From Antrodiella citrinella (taxonomy: Eukaryota; Basidiomycota; Agaricomycetes; Polyporales; Steccherinaceae), in assembly GCA_004802725.1 (NCBI GenBank), contig SGPM01000093.1:21859-85858 (forward strand): a stretch of DNA of 64,000 nt, read 5' to 3'. The notes below the pieces were generated by a model that was not told where the DNA came from, did no database searches, and saw only the letters and a list, made by a program, of their open reading frames with translations. Both the position numbers and the translations under genes were made by a program. Of this stretch, positions 60,191 to 64,000 are shown piece after piece (the first letter of the stretch is position 1; every line of letters begins with the position of its first letter).

Positions 60191-60974
60191 TTACTTTGAC
60201 TCGGAATGCAAGCCTTGGATGAGCGCAATCTGGCAACGCAACGCATAAGCACACAAGACTGTTTCTAAATTAACAGGAAGCTTACCTCATCTTTTGTGAT
60301 GGTGCGCAACTCCCCGGGGGCAGCACACTTGCCAGTCATAGTGCTATATGCGCTATATGCAGCCCTGCCAACTATTCCCTTCGTCGCGACGAAATACCGA
60401 ACCTCGTCTGGGATGACTTCAATGAGAGCAACCCGCGGATCGTGCTGATCGCCCTTGTGGATGCCGTCGCCGAGGTCGCCAAACCAGGCAGAAATTCTAC
60501 ACGTCGACATGGCTCAATGCTTGTATTAGAGCGTCGCAGAAGGAGGCAGACGTACCCAGTACTCCAATGTTTGGCTATCTTTTCCTTGTCCTGCGTAATC
60601 TGGGCTCTACCGCAGTAGGAAGCCCAGTTCGTGGATCTCTCGTCGTAGAACGAGACGTTCACATGCGAGTCGTTCTGGATTTCGTCGAACTTGTGCGTCG
60701 CGCGGTTGGCGATAAAGACCAAATCGACTTGTGAAGCGTCGTAAGCTGCAAAATTGAAGTCAATACCCGACTACATGCGCTTCGCACAGGGAGACTGACG
60801 TCCAGCAGGTACCATAGCACGAGAGTGCATGCACCCGTTGGCGTCGCGGGTAGTAAGCATGCCGGTCTGGACAAGCTTCACGATACCATGGAGGCCTTCA
60901 ACCTTCTCTTGAGGAGAAATGTTATCATTTTGAGCATTGGTGGTGTATGGGTCGAGTTCCTGCTGAGTAGACAT
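60191..60974 (-). CDS. bli-3: BLI-3-like pyridoxamine-phosphate-oxidase-fold protein
   Basis: The family is the blue-light-inducible BLI-3 of Neurospora and related general-stress-protein-26-like flavin/split-barrel proteins; the biochemical role is unclear. Four exons encode about 200 residues. The start MSTQQELDPYTTNAQNDNIS leads to GLHGIVKLVQTGMLTTRDAN and GCMHSRAMVPAG. Then come VDLVFIANRATHKFDEIQND and SHVNVSFYDERSTNWASYCG. ISAWFGDLGDGIHKGDQHDP, RVALIEVIPDEVRYFVATKG and APGELRTITKDE follow. A short last exon (60229-60191), after a 56-nt intron, gives IALIQGLHSESK. A TATATAAA element lies 46 bp upstream of the ATG. The pattern of conserved blocks is complete. Confidence 0.92.
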
Positions 60975-61385
60975 GATGGTTGTGTGTAGAGATGAGGAAA
61001 GAGGGGAAAGCCCTCAAGGTTTATATACGTTGACGGAATGAGCATGTACGGTACTGATGACGTCGTTGTGGGTGCAAGTATCCTCAGAGTCAGATCCCCG
61101 CACGCGTCGAGATTAGATTAGATCCCGAAGTCAGGAAGCTGAAAGTGAACCTGAGTGTGCTCCACATCCATGGTAGAGGTTGACTCTGTCGTTGAATTCA
61201 TTTGGGCTCGGACTTCAATGTACTTACTTTTCAGGTTGGTGCCACCAGTGCCACTGCATCGTTACAATAAGTTGCTAGCTGACCTCAAAGAGGATGTCCA
61301 AGTCCGAAGTGTCTACTATATAGACATTACTTCAGATGACATGAGAGCGGCAAAAGATGAATGACAGATTCAGACAGAATGCAAG
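60975..61385. other. Upstream region of the bli-3-like gene and flank of the gene relic
   Basis: About 410 bp. Apart from the TATA box noted separately, there is a short plus-strand open frame (61155-61364) without recognisable features. Confidence 0.4.
61020..61027 (-). promoter_or_regulatory. TATA box of the bli-3-like gene
   Basis: TATATAAA on the minus strand, 46 bp upstream of the start codon at 60974. The distance suits a short 5' UTR. This is the clearest core promoter element in the window. Confidence 0.65.
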
Positions 61386-61580
61386 CACTGCCGACTCGGA
61401 CTCTGACGGACTTGCGACGCCACAGCATGACTGCCAGTGCGACTACAATAATTGCGATCAAAACATCGCCGCCGGGCCAACAATGGAGCTCTTCTTCTAA
61501 TTCGATCCCTTATTCGAGGAATTGTGAGTCCCCACAGTTGCAGTTGAGTACAACGGTCAAGGCGTGAGGTGGGTCAATCA
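61386..61580 (-). pseudogene. Truncated copy of the TM-protein gene at 63.07-63.8 kb
   Basis: The minus strand carries LIDPP at one end and VLIAIIVVALAVMLWRRK at the other. Both match the start of the last exon and the transmembrane helix of the gene at 63068-63796 (VLIAIVVVAFMLWRRRQ). The match is visible in DNA too: gacgccacagcatga, cgatcaaaac versus ctatcaaaac, and aggtgggtcaatcaac at the upstream end. Between these anchors the copy has an in-frame stop and lacks the Gly-rich GPVVGGVAGG segment. Homology ends sharply at the point that corresponds to the intron-exon junction of the source gene. It is a decayed partial tandem duplicate. Confidence 0.75.
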
Positions 61581-62021
61581 ACGAGATCTGAGCGTTCGAA
61601 GGCGCTCAGGCTGTGGTGTTGAAATATGAGATATACACTATGGTTATTATTGAGTCGTGGCCTGACATGAAGTATGCACATCTTACCTACCACGACTCCG
61701 GACCATCAGGAACTTATGACTGCCTGTGTCGCATATTACATTTACAGGTCACATTCGGGTCTGAAAAATTTTGTCGACAGCAGTGACAGCTGTGACCAGG
61801 ACAGTGACCCAGGTGGAGATCGTCACCCTGTGACTCGTGGTGACCATCCGTGACAGCCTGCGGTCCCGCGCACCTGTGTTCGCTCCGTTGGCGGAAACCT
61901 CCGAACCCAAACCGGGCCTTGCCGCAATGCTTCAAGTCCGCTCCGCTGCAGTAATTTGCATTCGACAGCGGAGTATAAATCGTCTCCTAATTGACATTGA
62001 CTCTCTTCTTCAGCTTCCACC
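61581..62021. other. Gene-free region upstream of the 62.0-kb gene
   Basis: About 440 bp. It contains a tgtgaccaggacagtgaccc-type stretch with several short gtga(c) repeats between 61780 and 61855. A possible TATA-like gagtataaat lies at 61971-61980, 42 bp before the next ATG. No coding exon was supported. Confidence 0.45.
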
Positions 62022-62678
62022 ATGTCCTCATCAACTGAAACACCTCTCGCCGTCGCAGTACAACAGCCCCGTCGTACAGAGAACAGACGGGTCAAGGTGT
62101 ATGGCTATTTGTGCAATCCAGTCGATATATACGAGCAGGAGAAAGCCGCCGGTCGTGTATGCTCATCACCTTCCGGCACAGACGAGTTCGCCACTTGGAG
62201 GGCATGGTGCCGTAGAACTTGCGTTGTTGGCCTCGATATGACCCATGACAGGTGCGGCGCGCGTGATCAGAACGGGGGGATGGTGTGGTGCATCTTCGTC
62301 GCAGACACCAGGACGCCGGCTCGCAGCATACCGAACTCAGAGACGAAGCTGATGAAAGCGCTGGACACTACCGAGGAGCCTCAGTGGTACGCGGCGTATG
62401 ACATGCGGCCCAGGATCAAGTTCGCATGCACTACAGCCATTGCATCATTCTGTTCTTTTCACTGACAATAACTCGTAGTCGGCGCCCACGGCGTTGAACC
62501 TCTGAACGTTCAGTACCTGAGTCGTGCACTGATCAGCATTTCATGGCAGTTGACTCACGACGCAGAGATGGTTACATCGATTGGCGTAGTGAAGACGGTC
62601 AGTTCAAAGTTGGGCCGTAGCAACTTGGACATCGAGAGTGCCCTGTCTTTGGCCATGGTGACCTTGCAGTACGCTTGA
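62022..62678 (+). CDS. Unrecognised small gene, splicing not fully resolved
   Basis: The start CACCATGTCC opens MSSSTETPLAVAVQQPRRTE, NRRVKVYGYLCNPVDIYEQE and, after further sequence, MVWCIFVADTRTPARSIPNS and EEPQWYAAYDMRPRIK. A later exon after cgtag (62478) reads GAHGVEPLNVQYLSRALISI, SWQLTHDAEMVTSIGVVKTV and ends LALAMVTLQYA-like (SLAMVTLQYA) before TGA. Both parts look coding. However, the obvious donor (caa|gttcgc) is in phase 2 while the second exon needs phase 1. Either another intron lies in the first part (a gtatgc...cgtag candidate at about 62157-62215) or the gene carries an indel. No family is recognised. The protein is soluble, with no signal peptide or helix. Confidence 0.55.
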
Positions 62679-63067
62679 ATATGACTCCATGCTTCCATAT
62701 GTATTTGTCTACTATCCATGTCCGTAATTCATGTTCGTTGTTTTCCAGCTTGACTTGAGCCAACATCGCACCCGTCTCACACACCGTCCACTGTCAAATC
62801 ATCTGCAGCGAATGCAGTCTATTACACCGCTCGCACGACGAGTCTCTCAGATAATACATGACCTATTAGATCAGATCTCGAAGTTGAAAGCAAGGATGCG
62901 GGGTTCAAACCTGAGTGTACAACGTCATGTCCTCATCCCAGTCTATAGTACTACTCCAGTTGTATTTGCGCTGTCACTGCATTGCGATATAATCTAACCT
63001 CACAGAGGGGTACTACTGTCTTCAGATATATAAGCGTAGACGGTAGCGCCAACAGAAATTTACACAT
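62679..63067. other. Region between convergent genes
   Basis: About 390 bp with no recognisable coding or RNA feature. Probably two 3' flanks. Confidence 0.4.
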
Positions 63068-63796
63068 TCATGGAGAGTCTGTCCATGAAACATACGACGG
63101 AGGTGGAAGAATGTCTACTATACGATCTGCTTGAAGCTCCTGTACAGCTCTTCGTAAATGCTCTACTTCCGACCGGAGTCCTTGTGAATCCGAAGAGCTC
63201 ATCAACATCATCGACGCCACGTTTGTGGCAGGAGCGCTGTTCAACGCAGGGGGGCTCCCGGCTCCACCGTCGCTGAGGTGCGTCGCAGAAATGATGGGTG
63301 GCATTGTGGGTGGTATTGGAAGGGGTGAATAACGCGCCGCTTGTTGAGCCATGCGAGCTTTCGGGGACCATTTTTGATTGTCCTCGCCTTCCAGATTCAG
63401 GCGCTTTTGGGACCCGGAGTTCAAGTTACTTCCCCTGTTCAGAGGAAAAACGATGACTCCGTGTCTTGTACGCGACCGTGTCATTGCGCTAGAATCGATG
63501 CTGCTGTTGAAAGAAAACTTGCGACGTTGCCTGCGACGCCACAGCATGAATGCAACGACGACAATTGCTATCAAAACAACGCCGCCGGCCACACCACCGA
63601 CCACGGGACCAACAATGGAGGTCTTCTTCGATCCCGTATTCGAGGAATTATGGGTCCCCGGAGTCAGAGTTGAGGGCACTACAACGGTCTTGGCATCAAG
63701 GCTGAGAGGTGGGTCAATCAACTGGTGAGAAATGGGATGAATGCGGGCGAATCTTACTTGAGTGCTAGCTGGGCAAATATACCACCCAGTGCAGGA
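63068..63796 (-). CDS. C-terminal part of a single-pass membrane protein, 5' end unresolved
   Basis: The last exon (63721-63068) follows a 35-nt stretch (63757-63722) with gtaag and ccag ends. The preceding small exon (63796-63758) encodes SCTGWYICPASTQ. The protein then reads LIDPPLSLDAKTVVVPSTLT and TSIVGPVVGGVAGGVVLIAI, a transmembrane helix to VVVAFMLWRRRQRRK, and a cytoplasmic tail rich in Ser, Asn and Pro. The tail has a short coiled-coil-like segment (LRSEVEHLRRAVQELQ) and the end DILPPPSYVSWTDSP. The layout (extracellular part, Gly-rich juxtamembrane, one helix, LPPPSY tail) is common in Agaricomycete surface proteins of unknown role. Upstream exons could not be placed and may lie beyond the window. 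The very short intron is a caution. A partial copy lies at 61386-61580. Confidence 0.65.
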   Translation of the reverse strand, partial: SCTGWYICPASTQVRFARIHPISHQLIDPPLSLDAKTVVVPSTLTPGTHNSSNTGSKKTSIVGPVVGGVAGGVVLIAIVVVAFMLWRRRQRRKFSFNSSIDSSAMTRSRTRHGVIVFPLNRGSNLNSGSQKRLNLEGEDNQKWSPKARMAQQAARYSPLPIPPTMPPIISATHLSDGGAGSPPALNSAPATNVASMMLMSSSDSQGLRSEVEHLRRAVQELQADRIVDILPPPSYVSWTDSP

Positions 63797-63843
63797 CTAG
63801 CAGTATCACATCAGCTTTAGTTCCATAAAAGAGACGGCGTAAC

Positions 63844-64000
63844 ATGTACCTAGACCGACCCGCTGATGAGCCCCGATTCTCGCTGTTGCCCGCGCGACGC
63901 CATTACGCACTATCTAGCACCTATCCGCCTCTACCTCGGCACCTTCGAAAGGCTGCTCGTCCGCTACTTCTACTCGTACTCACATCCGCGCATTCCGACA
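63844..64000 (+). CDS. Possible start of a gene running off the right edge
   Basis: Two plus-strand frames are open from here to the end of the window. One starts MYLDRPADEPRFSLLPARRH (63844). The other starts at an ATG near 63864 and includes THYLAPIRLYLGTFERLLVR. Neither is recognisable, and only about 50 codons are visible, so this is little better than an open stretch. It also overlaps the region where upstream exons of the minus-strand TM-protein gene should be. Confidence 0.15.
   Translation, partial: MYLDRPADEPRFSLLPARRHYALSSTYPPLPRHLRKAARPLLLLVLTSAHSD

Noticed and set aside
1..64000. Transposon, retroelement or prophage
   Set aside because: No transposase, reverse transcriptase, integrase, long terminal repeats or terminal inverted repeats were recognised; the viroplasmin-type domain at 56.6 kb belongs to a cellular RNase H1-type fold and has no viral neighbours.

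Overview
The window is nuclear DNA of a basidiomycete fungus, most likely an Agaricomycete. Genes are dense on both strands and split by many short GT-AG introns, mostly 48-63 nt. A fungus-specific FunK1 kinase is present, and the recognised proteins read as fungal orthologues. Single N bases cluster in a few stretches (3.3-5.2, 12.7-13.2, 16.1-16.7 and 28.8-30.6 kb), so this is draft sequence. No tRNA, rRNA, CRISPR array, plasmid origin or intact transposon was seen.

Layout, left to right. The 5' half of midasin (MDN1, minus) runs off the left edge. A signal-peptide/single-TM protein follows (6.6-8.4 kb, plus), then an 82-residue basic protein hidden by an intron (9.0-9.3 kb, minus). Next is a ketopantoate-reductase-family gene with a damaged 3' end (9.7-11.0 kb, plus). 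A FunK1 kinase (12.1-15.0 kb, minus) and a small unknown gene (15.4-16.1 kb, minus) precede a large PX/PH phospholipase D (16.1-22.3 kb, plus). Then come a Ser/Pro-rich unknown (22.5-24.0 kb, minus), a small multi-pass membrane protein (24.6-25.2 kb, plus), a PlsC-type acyltransferase (25.4-27.6 kb, minus) and RRP12 (27.9-32.2 kb, plus).

The middle holds a FAD monooxygenase (32.6-34.4 kb, plus), an HMG-box protein with an internal 135-bp duplication (35.0-36.3 kb, minus), an epoxide hydrolase (36.9-38.5 kb, minus) and ETF-alpha (39.0-40.2 kb, minus). A very large ZNFX1/Hrr1-like helicase spans 40.8-49.3 kb (plus). It combines CCCH, NF-X1 and RZ-type zinc fingers.

The right part holds an unknown 570-residue protein (50.3-52.1 kb, plus), an ataxin-3/Josephin protease (52.5-54.5 kb, minus) head to head with ATG27 (54.8-55.9 kb, plus), and a protein with an RNase H1-type hybrid-binding (viroplasmin) domain on a long disordered tail (56.6-58.9 kb, plus). 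A decayed APH-family kinase pseudogene (59.2-60.0 kb), a BLI-3-like flavin-fold protein (60.2-61.0 kb, minus), an unknown gene (62.0-62.7 kb) and the C-terminal part of a TM protein (63.1-63.8 kb, minus) follow. A truncated copy of that last gene lies 2.1 kb away.

Nothing forms a classical operon or an obvious biosynthetic cluster. Two genes serve ribosome assembly (MDN1, RRP12). Several neighbours are head-to-head pairs that probably share promoters: MDN1/TM protein, acyltransferase/RRP12, ETFA/helicase and ataxin-3/ATG27. The most interesting loci are the ZNFX1-like helicase, the hybrid-binding-domain protein without an RNase H domain, and several genes with frame lesions. All gene models come from reading the sequence by eye; splice sites were checked for phase where stated.
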